A stretch of 5,956 bases of DNA from Bacillota bacterium (GTDB lineage Bacteria; Bacillota; Bacilli; Calditerricolales; Calditerricolaceae), in contig PKQU01000128.1 of NCBI GenBank assembly GCA_017577925.1, positions 1 to 5,956 on the forward strand, read 5' to 3'. Position 1 is the stretch's first letter. Each line of letters starts with the position of its first letter. Below the pieces are notes generated by a model. That model did no database searches. It was not told the DNA's origin and was given only the letters and a program-made list of their open reading frames with translations. Of this stretch, positions 1 to 5,877 are shown piece after piece. A program made the translations under genes and the position numbers.

Positions 1-29
1 GGGATCACACTGGCAAAGGAGGATCGGCA

Positions 30-389
30 ATGGAGATTGCCAACACCGGGCTTGCGGGAATCGAACGAACGCTGGGCGAACTGGATGCACTCATGAACGA
101 TCTCGGATTTGTCCGGTGGGCTTGGGATTACGATAAGGCATATTACGACTTCAAGCTGGTCGACAAGGATACGGGCGCCACGTACTACCTGCGCGTGCCG
201 GCCGATGCGGCCAAAGGGCGGCTGGAAAATCCCATGGCCGTGTTGAAGCTGAAGGAACCTGTCATTGCCAAGCACCTGTTTCCCCACGGTCTTGATTATG
301 ACGCTCCCGTTCCGGTCTCCGTGGAGCAGGCGGCCAAGCGGGCCCTCGATGAATTGAAAGCGGCCTTGGAAAAAGAGGAATCTCGATAA
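30..389 (+). CDS. yugN: YugN-like family protein
   Basis: This is a 119-residue soluble protein with no signal peptide or membrane segment. It resembles the YugN-like family of Bacillales: an opening ENTGL-like motif (here IANTGL, residues 3-8), a central 'LGFVRWAWDYD' block (about 25-35), a 'TYYLRVPA' strand (about 51-58), and a 'KHLFPHGLDYD' block (about 81-91) followed by a charged C-terminal helix. The length matches the family. The molecular function of the family is not established, so none is assigned. The ATG start is supported by an AAAGGAGG ribosome site at 15-22 with 7-base spacing. An intrinsic terminator follows 12 bases after the stop codon. Its downstream neighbour is ftsW, whereas in Bacillus subtilis the gene before ftsW is ylaN. 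The family assignment rests on remembered motifs, not a search. Confidence 0.85.
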   Translation: MEIANTGLAGIERTLGELDALMNDLGFVRWAWDYDKAYYDFKLVDKDTGATYYLRVPADAAKGRLENPMAVLKLKEPVIAKHLFPHGLDYDAPVPVSVEQAAKRALDELKAALEKEESR

Positions 390-401
390 CTCATCGCGAA
401 T

Positions 402-436
402 GAAGAGAGGAGCAATCCTCTCTTTCCTGTTTTTTT
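402..436 (+). terminator. Intrinsic terminator after the YugN-like gene
   Basis: A perfect 9-bp stem (AAGAGAGGA at 403-411, TCCTCTCTT at 416-424) closes on a GCAA tetraloop and is followed by TCCTG and seven T residues (430-436). A G-T wobble (402-425) can extend the stem. The stem is AG/CT-rich, so it is of moderate strength. It ends only 28 bases before the ftsW start codon and could act as a partial terminator or attenuator between the two genes. Confidence 0.85.
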
Positions 437-452
437 GGATTGCAAAGGACTT

Positions 453-459
453 GAGGAGG
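453..459 (+). promoter_or_regulatory. Ribosome binding site that sets the ftsW start
   Basis: GAGGAGG lies 5 bases before the ATG at 465. It selects that ATG over the in-frame TTG at 435, which sits inside the terminator T-tract and has no usable Shine-Dalgarno sequence. Confidence 0.85.
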
Positions 460-464
460 CCGCC

Positions 465-1634
465 ATGGAAGCCAAACGCGGAGCGCCCGACTTTGTGCTG
501 TTTTTTCTTACTCTCGTCCTGGTGGGCTTCGGCCTCGTCATGATCGCCAGCGCCAGCCAGGTGATCGCCTACTGGTACAAGGAGGATCCCTTTTATTTTG
601 TCAAGCGCCAGCTCATCAGCGCGGGAATCGGGTTCATAGCCTTGCTTGTGACCATGAACATCCCCTACCGGGTGTACAAGCGCCTCTTTTTGGTCATTGC
701 CGCAGGGTCGTTCCTTTTTTTGTTGATGGTGTTTCTTCCTGGCGTCGGTAAAGAGGTAAACGGCGCACGGGGCTGGATCGCCTTGGGCCCCTTGTCCCTG
801 CAGCCGGCAGAGTTCGCCAAGCTCGGCCTCCTCCTCTATCTCTCGGCGCTGATCGCCAAGAAGGGGGAGCGGTTTCGCGACTTTCAGACCGGGCTCTTGC
901 CGCCGCTCATCGTGACGGGCCTGTTCTTCCTCGTAATTTTGTTGCAGAACGACCTGGGCACGGGTCTGGTGTTGATCGCCACGGCGGGGGTTGTGCTCGT
1001 CACGGGCGGGGCCAACCTGCGCCACCTTCTGAAGCTGGGGGTCCTCGCCCTTGCCCTCATCACCGGGTTCGTCCTGATGGCGTCGTACCGCATCGAGCGC
1101 TTTACCGCTTTCCTCGACCCGTGGAGCGATCAGCAGGGCGCGGCCTACCAACTCATCATGTCGCTCTATGCCATCGCCCACGGCGGGGTAACGGGGGCCG
1201 GATTCGGCCAGAGCATCCAAAAATACTTCTACCTGCCCTTTCCGCACACCGATTTCATTTTCGCCGTGTTCGCCGAGGAATTCGGGTTTGTCGGCTGCGT
1301 CGTGTTCGTGCTTGTGTACCTGGTGTACTTGTGGCGGATGCTGATCCTCAGCCTGCGCTGCCCAGATCCCTTTGCCCACCTGTTGGGCACCGGCATCGTC
1401 GGGATGATCGCCATCCAAGCCTTGATCAACCTGGGCGGCGTAACCGGGCTGCTGCCCATCACCGGCGTTCCGCTGCCGCTGATCAGCTACGGCGGCTCGT
1501 CGCTCATCGTCTGTATGACGGCAACGGGTCTCGTGCTCAGCCTTTCACGGGAAGCCACCCGCCGGCCCGCCAGACGCCGGTCACGGAACCGACAACCCGG
1601 CGTGCACGCCGTGCGCGCATACGGGACGCGCTAG
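465..1634 (+). CDS. ftsW: FtsW-type peptidoglycan glycosyltransferase (SEDS family)
   Basis: This 389-residue polytopic membrane protein belongs to the SEDS family, which polymerises lipid II into glycan strands with a partner class B penicillin-binding protein. Visible family marks are a GARGWI segment (about 101-106), SLQPAEFAKL (111-120), NDLGTG (162-167), the ERFTAFLDPW block (211-220), and FPHTDFIFA (259-267), whose Asp263 is the likely catalytic acid by family knowledge. The C-terminal signature runs from LPITG to SYGGSSL (330-346). About ten hydrophobic helices fit the family, as does the length. The DPW...QGAAYQ and AEEFGF blocks read more like FtsW than RodA; the sporulation paralogue SpoVE is harder to exclude. 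The C-terminal tail (362-389) is very basic and probably cytoplasmic. ftsW lies downstream of the YugN-like gene and converges on the SDR gene. No penicillin-binding partner is in the window. Confidence 0.87.
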   Translation: MEAKRGAPDFVLFFLTLVLVGFGLVMIASASQVIAYWYKEDPFYFVKRQLISAGIGFIALLVTMNIPYRVYKRLFLVIAAGSFLFLLMVFLPGVGKEVNGARGWIALGPLSLQPAEFAKLGLLLYLSALIAKKGERFRDFQTGLLPPLIVTGLFFLVILLQNDLGTGLVLIATAGVVLVTGGANLRHLLKLGVLALALITGFVLMASYRIERFTAFLDPWSDQQGAAYQLIMSLYAIAHGGVTGAGFGQSIQKYFYLPFPHTDFIFAVFAEEFGFVGCVVFVLVYLVYLWRMLILSLRCPDPFAHLLGTGIVGMIAIQALINLGGVTGLLPITGVPLPLISYGGSSLIVCMTATGLVLSLSREATRRPARRRSRNRQPGVHAVRAYGTR

Positions 1635-1676
1635 GCGGTCGTTTTCCGCACCCGGCCCTTCGCGCATGGAACCCCG

Positions 1677-1717
1677 AAAAAAAGGACGGTGCCGAATCGG
1701 CACCGTCCTTGCGTTTT
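1677..1717. terminator. Bidirectional terminator between ftsW and the SDR gene
   Basis: A perfect 12-bp stem (1682-1693 with 1699-1710, AAGGACGGTGCC and its complement) encloses a 5-base loop. Read on the minus strand it is followed by a run of seven T (1677-1683, partly in the stem), which is a classical strong terminator for the minus-strand SDR gene. On the plus strand only GCGTTTT follows, so it should be weaker for ftsW. It begins 12 bases beyond the SDR stop codon and about 47 beyond the ftsW stop. Confidence 0.9.
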
Positions 1718-1722
1718 CGCAA

Positions 1723-2514
1723 TTAGAACGCCTTCACCAGTCCACCGTCGATCAACAGCGTCTGCCCCGTCACGTAGGTGTTGGCTTCCGAAAGCAAGAA
1801 CGCGGCCACCCGCGCAAATTCCCCGGGCGTGCCGTAGCGGCCGAGCGGAATCGCCCCTTCCATTTCCCGCTGCACGGCCTCGCGCGACCGGCCTTCCCGG
1901 GCCGCTCTCGCCTCGTCCAGCTCGCGCAGCCGGTCGGTGGCGATACGCCCCGGGCAGAGGGTATTGACCAAGATGCCCTCCGGCCCCAGTTCGACAGCCA
2001 GCGTTTTCATCAGTCCCTGAACGCCGGCGCGCATCACATTGGACAGGGCCAGCCCCGGAATGGGCTCTTTGACGGACGAAGAGGCGACGGCCACGATCCG
2101 CGCCCCTCCCGCGCGGCGCAGGAGAGGCAAAAATTCCCGTACCAGGCGCACGGCGCTGAGCAGGTTGGTGCGAAAGGCCTGCTCCCACGCCTCGTCCGAA
2201 AAGGAGGCAAAGGGACCGCTCGGCGGCCCGCCCGCATTCAGCACCAGGGCGTGCACCCGGTCAAATCGGCGTTCCACTTCCGCCACCAGCCGTTGAATCG
2301 CCTCCCGTTGGCTGACATCGGCCTCGAGGGCCAAGGCCACCGGACGCCCCGTCTCCGCCTCCAGCGTTGCGGCAGCACGTGCGATGCGCTCCCGATCGCG
2401 GCTGCAGATGACGACGTACGCTCCCTCCCGAAGGAGCTCAGCGGCGATGGCATACCCGATCCCCTTGCTCGCCGCCGTGACGACGCACACCTTATCGTGA
2501 AGGCCGAGCTCCAT
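1723..2514 (-). CDS. SDR-family protein with altered catalytic Tyr and Lys
   Basis: This 263-residue protein has the Rossmann fold of short-chain dehydrogenases/reductases. It shows a TAASKGIG nucleotide-binding turn (13-20), SRDRER (38-43), where the Arg residues suggest NADP preference, ADVS (65-68), NAGG (93-96), Asn117, a serine cluster (145-147), CPGRIATD (187-194) and TGQTLLIDGG (249-258). Normally a Tyr follows the catalytic Ser by 13 residues, with a Lys 4 further on. Here Ser145 is followed by Ser158 and Arg162, in the stretch LALSNVMRAG. The protein may therefore be catalytically altered or lack classical oxidoreductase activity. The substrate is unknown, and a FabG label would overstate the case. 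The ATG at 2514 is preferred because the fold starts here and a purine-rich GGGGGGAAGAGGGA run precedes it; the 27-codon upstream extension is not SDR-like. The gene ends at the shared terminator. Confidence 0.88.
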   Translation of the reverse strand: MELGLHDKVCVVTAASKGIGYAIAAELLREGAYVVICSRDRERIARAAATLEAETGRPVALALEADVSQREAIQRLVAEVERRFDRVHALVLNAGGPPSGPFASFSDEAWEQAFRTNLLSAVRLVREFLPLLRRAGGARIVAVASSSVKEPIPGLALSNVMRAGVQGLMKTLAVELGPEGILVNTLCPGRIATDRLRELDEARAAREGRSREAVQREMEGAIPLGRYGTPGEFARVAAFLLSEANTYVTGQTLLIDGGLVKAF

Positions 2515-2632
2515 TCCCTCTTCCCCCCTTTTTGCTCCGCTGTCGGCTCCCGGACATTCGCCGGTATGGCTCCTCTTCGCCAAACCCCGCGCCATCCCCT
2601 GCTTCGCCGCGCACCACCGCCCGCCGAGACCT
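2515..2632. other. Leader region between the mini-protein and the SDR gene
   Basis: These 118 bases separate the mini-protein stop codon from the SDR start. Apart from the purine-rich ribosome-binding stretch next to the SDR ATG (2515-2533), no convincing promoter, hairpin with a T-tract, or further coding signal is visible. The stretch is GC-rich, and open frames through it look like chance. Confidence 0.5.
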
Positions 2633-2746
2633 CTACATCATCCGATACTCGTCGAGAAACCGGATGATCGCCAGCGGCAACACGACCAGCTGAAGACCCA
2701 CGAACGGCGCGGCCACCAGAAAGCCCAGCAGCTTCACCACGCTCAC
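2633..2746 (-). CDS. Small hydrophobic protein, unrecognised (single-pass membrane)
   Basis: A short open frame encodes about 37 residues, opening with MSVVKLLGFL and ending with FLDEYRMM and a TAG stop. Residues 4-30 are almost continuously hydrophobic, with Pro14 and Pro24, long enough for one membrane helix. A charged tail (Arg29, Asp32, Glu33, Arg35) follows. The start is uncertain. GTG at 2746 follows an in-frame stop by two codons and has GAGG 13 bases upstream, which is long. GTG at 2737 (34 residues) has GGTGA 5 bases upstream, which is better placed. A TATAAT element 34 bases ahead of the first GTG supports expression. The gene lies between the histidine kinase and the SDR gene on the same strand. 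I do not recognise the family. Coding status rests on the hydrophobic composition, the clean boundaries and the promoter-like element. Confidence 0.55.
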   Translation of the reverse strand: MSVVKLLGFLVAAPFVGLQLVVLPLAIIRFLDEYRMM

Positions 2747-2779
2747 CGTAACTCATCTTCCTCACCGGAGTGGAATTCT

Positions 2780-2785
2780 ATTATA
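2780..2785 (-). promoter_or_regulatory. Promoter -10 element upstream of the mini-protein
   Basis: A perfect TATAAT reads on the minus strand from 2785 to 2780, in an AT-rich patch within otherwise GC-rich DNA. At 17-base spacing the -35 position reads AGGAAC, a poor match to TTGACA. A TG lies two bases upstream rather than one, so it is not a strict extended -10. Transcription from here would give a leader of about 25 bases to the mini-protein and could continue into the SDR gene. Confidence 0.55.
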
Positions 2786-2860
2786 CGCAGGCTGCCCCCG
2801 GCGTTCCTGAGAAGGCGATGAGAAAACGGTGAGCATCACGAAGGAAGCGCCCGGCTTGGA

Positions 2861-4195
2861 TCATTCCCCGCGGTACTGCGGGAGATAGACGCGGAAGGTT
2901 GTGCCCCGGCCGAGGGCGCTTTCCACCTCGATGCGGCCGCCATGAGCCTGGACGATGGCCTTCGCGATGGCCAGGCCCAACCCGCTTCCGCCGCGCCGCC
3001 GTGCACGGGCCTTGTCGACGCGGTAAAACCGCTCGAACACGTACGGCAGGTCCTCCGCGGGGATGCCCGGCCCCTCGTCGTGAACCTCACACACCACCCA
3101 CTCCCCCGAGGCAGCGGTGCGCACGGTAATCCCAGCATCCGCAGCGGTGTGCTGCACGGCGTTGTCCAGGAGGATGTACAGCAGCTGCTCCAGCTGGTCT
3201 TCCCGGCCCAGGGTGTAGAGGGGGCCGGAATCCCCTGTACGCGTCATCTTGCGCCTCGGGTGGAGGGCGTGCACGTCGCGAAACACGCGGTCGGCCAGCA
3301 GGGTGATGTTAACCAGCGCATTGGGACCCTTTTCCTCCGACTCTGTTTCCAGGCGGGCCAGGAACAGCAGGTCGTGGGTCAACCGCTTCATGCGGGTGAC
3401 GTGGTGCTCGATGGCCGCCAGCGCCTCATCGCGCACCGAGGGGTCGGCGGCGCCCCAGCGGCGCAGCAGGCGCAGGTAGCCCTCGATTACCGTCAGCGGC
3501 GTCTTCAGCTCGTGCGACGCGTCGGCAACAAACTGGCGCTGGCGGCGCAGGAGGGCGTTAATGCGGCCAAGCAGGTCGTTGAAAGTAACGGCCAGTTCCG
3601 CCAGTTCATCATGACTGTTCGGGACCGGGATGCGCGGTTCGGGAACGGACGGGGAAATGCTGCGCACGGTGCGGATCATTCTCGTCACCGGGCGAAAGGC
3701 CAGTCGCGTCATCCAGTATCCTCCGCCCACCGCGCCAATCAGGACGAACATTGACCCGAGAACCGTGGTCTTCACCACGCGTTCCATGTGGCGATGCGCT
3801 TCTTCCATGGCCGAGGCCAGCACCAGCACCTCGTCTCCGCCCTTCGCGAGGGGAAGGGTTACCGTGAGAACGGGGGCGGAAACGCCGTCGCCCGTGGGCG
3901 AAGAAACCCGAAGCAGGCCGTTCGGGTCGGCTTCGGCCACCACCACGCCCTTTTCGAGAAGGCGCACCGCTTCCTGATCCCCCAGGTGCGATCGCAACCA
4001 AGCCGTCCGGTCCATCACGTAAGGGGAAACTTCGCGGTACAGCTCCACCAGGTCGTGCGCCTTGTCAGAAAGCCGCTCCCGTTCGGCGTACTGGAAATAT
4101 TCCCACAACACACGATAAACAAACACGTTAAACAATAGAAGGAGCACCACCAGGCCGATGGCGGAAAAGAGGGTCAGGCGCCATTTGATGGCCAT
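2861..4195 (-). CDS. Membrane sensor histidine kinase (OmpR-type partner)
   Basis: This 444-residue protein senses an external signal and phosphorylates the adjacent response regulator. Its parts in order are TM helix 1 (about 7-30), an extracytoplasmic region of about 110 residues (32-141) without a recognised ligand motif, TM helix 2 (about 143-163), a HAMP linker (about 164-217), and the dimerisation/phosphoacceptor box FVADASHELKTP with His228. The ATPase domain follows: N box LLDNAVQH (Asn345), G1 DEGPGIP (373-379), F box FERFYR (387-392) and G2 GGSGLGLAI (402-410). All catalytic motifs are intact and the length is normal. It resembles ArlS-type Bacillota kinases, but the signal cannot be named. 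The ATG at 4195 lies 5 bases after the regulator stop codon, with GAGTGAGG overlapping that stop as ribosome site, so the two genes are probably translationally coupled. No clear terminator follows. Confidence 0.93.
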   Translation of the reverse strand: MAIKWRLTLFSAIGLVVLLLLFNVFVYRVLWEYFQYAERERLSDKAHDLVELYREVSPYVMDRTAWLRSHLGDQEAVRLLEKGVVVAEADPNGLLRVSSPTGDGVSAPVLTVTLPLAKGGDEVLVLASAMEEAHRHMERVVKTTVLGSMFVLIGAVGGGYWMTRLAFRPVTRMIRTVRSISPSVPEPRIPVPNSHDELAELAVTFNDLLGRINALLRRQRQFVADASHELKTPLTVIEGYLRLLRRWGAADPSVRDEALAAIEHHVTRMKRLTHDLLFLARLETESEEKGPNALVNITLLADRVFRDVHALHPRRKMTRTGDSGPLYTLGREDQLEQLLYILLDNAVQHTAADAGITVRTAASGEWVVCEVHDEGPGIPAEDLPYVFERFYRVDKARARRRGGSGLGLAIAKAIVQAHGGRIEVESALGRGTTFRVYLPQYRGE

Positions 4196-4200
4196 AGGCC

Positions 4201-4869
4201 TCACTCCCGTGCCACATAGCCGACGCCGCGCACCGTCTGGATGACCTTCTCGCCAATGGGACCCAATTTGCTGCGCAGGTAGCGGATGTAAACGTCCACC
4301 ACGTTGGAGTCCCCGGTATAGGCATACCCCCACACACGGTCCAGGATCACGTCGCGCGACATGACGTGGTTTTTGTTGCGGAAGAGGAACGCCAGAAGGT
4401 CAAATTCCCGGGGGGTCAACTCCACCTCCCGCCCCTGCACAAAAACGCGCCGTCCTTTGACGTCGACCCGGATCCCGCCCACCTCGTACACCCCGGCGTC
4501 ACGCCGCTCTTTGCGAAAGAGGGCGCGGATGCGGGCCAGGAGCTCCTCGATGGCAAAGGGTTTGGTCACATAGTCGTCGGCGCCGCTGTCGAGGCCCAGC
4601 ACCTTGTCCGAGACGCTGTCGCGCGCCGTGAGCATGATAATGGGGACGTCTTTTTTCGCCCGCACGCGGCGGCACAGCTCAATCCCATCGAGCGACGGCA
4701 GCATGATGTCGAGGAGGATCAGCTCGAAGGGCTGGGTAAGGGCCAACTCCAGCCCTTCCCGGCCGTCGTGGCAAACATGGGTGCGAAACCCTTCGTGTTC
4801 CAGTTCCAGTTGCAGAAAGCGCGCCAAGTGCACCTCATCTTCGACGATCAGCACGCGCTTGGCGTCCAT
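4201..4869 (-). CDS. OmpR-family response regulator (ArlR-like)
   Basis: This 222-residue DNA-binding regulator is paired with the downstream kinase. The receiver domain (about 5-118) has the acidic pair Glu10/Asp11, phosphoacceptor Asp54 in LLDIMLP, Thr81 in MLTAR and Lys103 in TKPF. The C-terminal winged-helix domain (about 126-220) contains LTPREFDLLAFL (151-162), VWGYAYTGDSNVVDVYIRYLR (about 179-199) and TVRGVGYV (212-219), all typical of the OmpR/PhoB class and close in style to ArlR-type Bacillota regulators. The NVVDVYIRYLR segment is the likely recognition helix. The ATG at 4869 is preceded by GGAGGGGGG (4879-4887) with 9 bases spacing. The gene is first in a minus-strand unit started by the extended -10 element near 4900 and is divergent from the DUF421 gene. 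Target genes cannot be read from the sequence. Confidence 0.94.
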   Translation of the reverse strand: MDAKRVLIVEDEVHLARFLQLELEHEGFRTHVCHDGREGLELALTQPFELILLDIMLPSLDGIELCRRVRAKKDVPIIMLTARDSVSDKVLGLDSGADDYVTKPFAIEELLARIRALFRKERRDAGVYEVGGIRVDVKGRRVFVQGREVELTPREFDLLAFLFRNKNHVMSRDVILDRVWGYAYTGDSNVVDVYIRYLRSKLGPIGEKVIQTVRGVGYVARE

Positions 4870-4898
4870 CTTTTCCGTCCCCCCTCCGTCGCCCTTCC

Positions 4899-4907
4899 AT
4901 TATAGCA
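4899..4907 (-). promoter_or_regulatory. Extended -10 promoter of the two-component operon
   Basis: On the minus strand TGCTATAAT (4907 to 4899) is a perfect extended -10 (TGnTATAAT), 30 bases ahead of the response regulator ATG. The DNA at the -35 distance (near 4922-4927) reads ACGAGG and does not match TTGACA. This suits a promoter relying on the TG contact or on an activator. One arm of an inverted repeat (4905-4912) overlaps its upstream edge. Confidence 0.75.
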
Positions 4908-4945
4908 CGCCGCCCGACCGGCCTCGTTCCGTCGCCCCGGCGTGC
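4905..4945. repeat. 8-bp inverted repeat in the divergent promoter region
   Basis: GCACGCCG (4905-4912) and its exact complement CGGCGTGC (4938-4945) are separated by 25 bases. The first arm overlaps the TG of the extended -10 promoter, and arm centres are about 33 bases apart, roughly three helical turns. It could be an operator for a dimeric regulator acting on one or both divergent genes. In DNA this GC-rich a repeat of this size could also be chance. Confidence 0.4.
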
Positions 4946-4987
4946 ATGGGCCACACGGCGAAGTGGAAAACTACTCCTCGACTGGAT

Positions 4988-4995
4988 GGGGGTGA
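4988..4995 (+). promoter_or_regulatory. Ribosome binding site that sets the DUF421 start
   Basis: GGGGGTGA matches the anti-Shine-Dalgarno complement GGAGGTGA at seven of eight bases and lies 5 bases before GTG at 5001. The ATG at 4986 overlaps this site and has no purine-rich site of its own upstream, so the GTG is the better start. Confidence 0.7.
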
Positions 4996-5000
4996 ACTGC

Positions 5001-5876
5001 GTGTCGTTCAGCCTGCTTGTCATCCTCCGCAGCCTGATCGCCTTTGCCACGCTGTTTGTATTCGCGCGCCTGATCCGCAAACAGCAGATCGGCCAGATGA
5101 CGATGTTCGAGTACCTGACCGGCATCACCATCGGCTCCATTGCCGCGTCCCTGTCGGTGGAATTGGAAGTCGAAACGATCCCCACCCTGATGGGTATCGT
5201 TGCGTGGGGCGGAATTACCGTGGCCCTCGCTATCGCCGCCCTCAAGAGCCAACGCCTGCGCCGCTGGTTAGAGACGGAACCGCGCGTCCTCATCCGTGAC
5301 GGCCGCATCATTGAAGAAAACCTGCGCAAAGAACGGATCACCATCGACCAGCTGCTGATGAACTTGCGCCTGAAAAACGTGTTCCGGGTGGAAGACGTCG
5401 CCTATGCCATTTTGGAAGTGAACGGCCAGGTGAGTGTACTCCCGAAGGCGGACAAACGACCCCTGCAACCCCACGATTTGCGCCTTCCGGTAGCCGCCGA
5501 AACACTGCCCTTCACGGTGATCAAGGACGGCCAGATCAACCACCAGCGGCTGGCCGAAGCGGGACGTACCACCACCTGGCTCGTGGGGGAATTGAAGCGC
5601 CAGGGTATCGACCGCATAGAAGACGTCTCCCTCGCCCAACTGGACGACCAGGGGCGGCTGTTTGTCGACCGCAAGGGGGAATGGGAAAAAGGGGCCTACC
5701 CTGCCGGCAAGCAGCTGTTGGCCCATTTGGAGAAGCTGCTCGTTGACCTGCACCAATTCGCCTTGGAAACCGACGATCCACAGGCCCGCCGCGACTACCG
5801 GCACGCGGCACAGAAAGTGCAAACCATCTTGGAACGGCTCAAACGCCATTTCCGCGAAACGACGAAGGAGGGGTAA
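5001..5876 (+). CDS. YetF/DUF421 family membrane protein
   Basis: This 291-residue protein belongs to the YetF-like (DUF421) family. An N-terminal membrane part has three helices (about 4-23, 36-54 and 60-80), with the family mark RKQQIGQMTMFEYLTGITIG (26-45). A cytoplasmic part follows: PRVLIRDGRI (94-103), IDQLLMNLR (115-123), VEDVAYAILEVNG (130-142) and VLPK (146-149). A second, weaker copy of this fold may span about 168-224 (FTVIKDGQI, LKRQGIDRIEDV). Residues about 234-288 form a charged, probably helical tail that shorter members such as B. subtilis YetF, remembered as about 230 residues, seem to lack. The biochemical role is not settled; several relatives are associated with sporulation in Bacillales. 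GTG at 5001 is chosen for its ribosome site; an ATG start at 4986 would add 5 residues. It is followed within two bases by a lipoprotein gene whose ribosome site lies inside this gene's end. Confidence 0.87.
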   Translation: MSFSLLVILRSLIAFATLFVFARLIRKQQIGQMTMFEYLTGITIGSIAASLSVELEVETIPTLMGIVAWGGITVALAIAALKSQRLRRWLETEPRVLIRDGRIIEENLRKERITIDQLLMNLRLKNVFRVEDVAYAILEVNGQVSVLPKADKRPLQPHDLRLPVAAETLPFTVIKDGQINHQRLAEAGRTTTWLVGELKRQGIDRIEDVSLAQLDDQGRLFVDRKGEWEKGAYPAGKQLLAHLEKLLVDLHQFALETDDPQARRDYRHAAQKVQTILERLKRHFRETTKEG

Positions 5877-5877
5877 C

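Noticed and set aside
435..464. Upstream TTG start for ftsW
   Set aside because: The TTG overlaps the terminator T-tract and lacks a ribosome site; the ATG at 465 has GAGGAGG at 5-base spacing.
1121..1726. Plus-strand frame overlapping the end of ftsW
   Set aside because: It is an out-of-frame Arg/His/Pro-rich shadow of ftsW that runs through the terminator hairpin.
2515..2595. 27-codon N-terminal extension of the SDR protein
   Set aside because: The SDR fold begins just after the ATG at 2514, which has a purine-rich site upstream; the extension looks like random GC-rich translation.
1666..2667. Long plus-strand open frame (333 codons) opposite the SDR gene
   Set aside because: It is antisense to a clearly coding SDR gene, its product is rich in Arg, Pro, Gly and His with no domain, and it starts inside the terminator region. 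GC-rich DNA gives such shadows.
2238..2765. Minus-strand frame overlapping the mini-protein and the start of the SDR gene
   Set aside because: The product is low-complexity Arg/Gly/Ser-rich and runs out of frame into the SDR gene; the hydrophobic mini-protein frame is more protein-like.
2786..2860. Possible terminator after the histidine kinase
   Set aside because: No stem followed by a T-run could be found on the minus strand in this stretch, so read-through to the mini-protein is left open.
2942..3754. Plus-strand open frame (270 codons) opposite the histidine kinase
   Set aside because: It lies fully inside the kinase, whose motifs are all intact, and the product has no recognisable fold.
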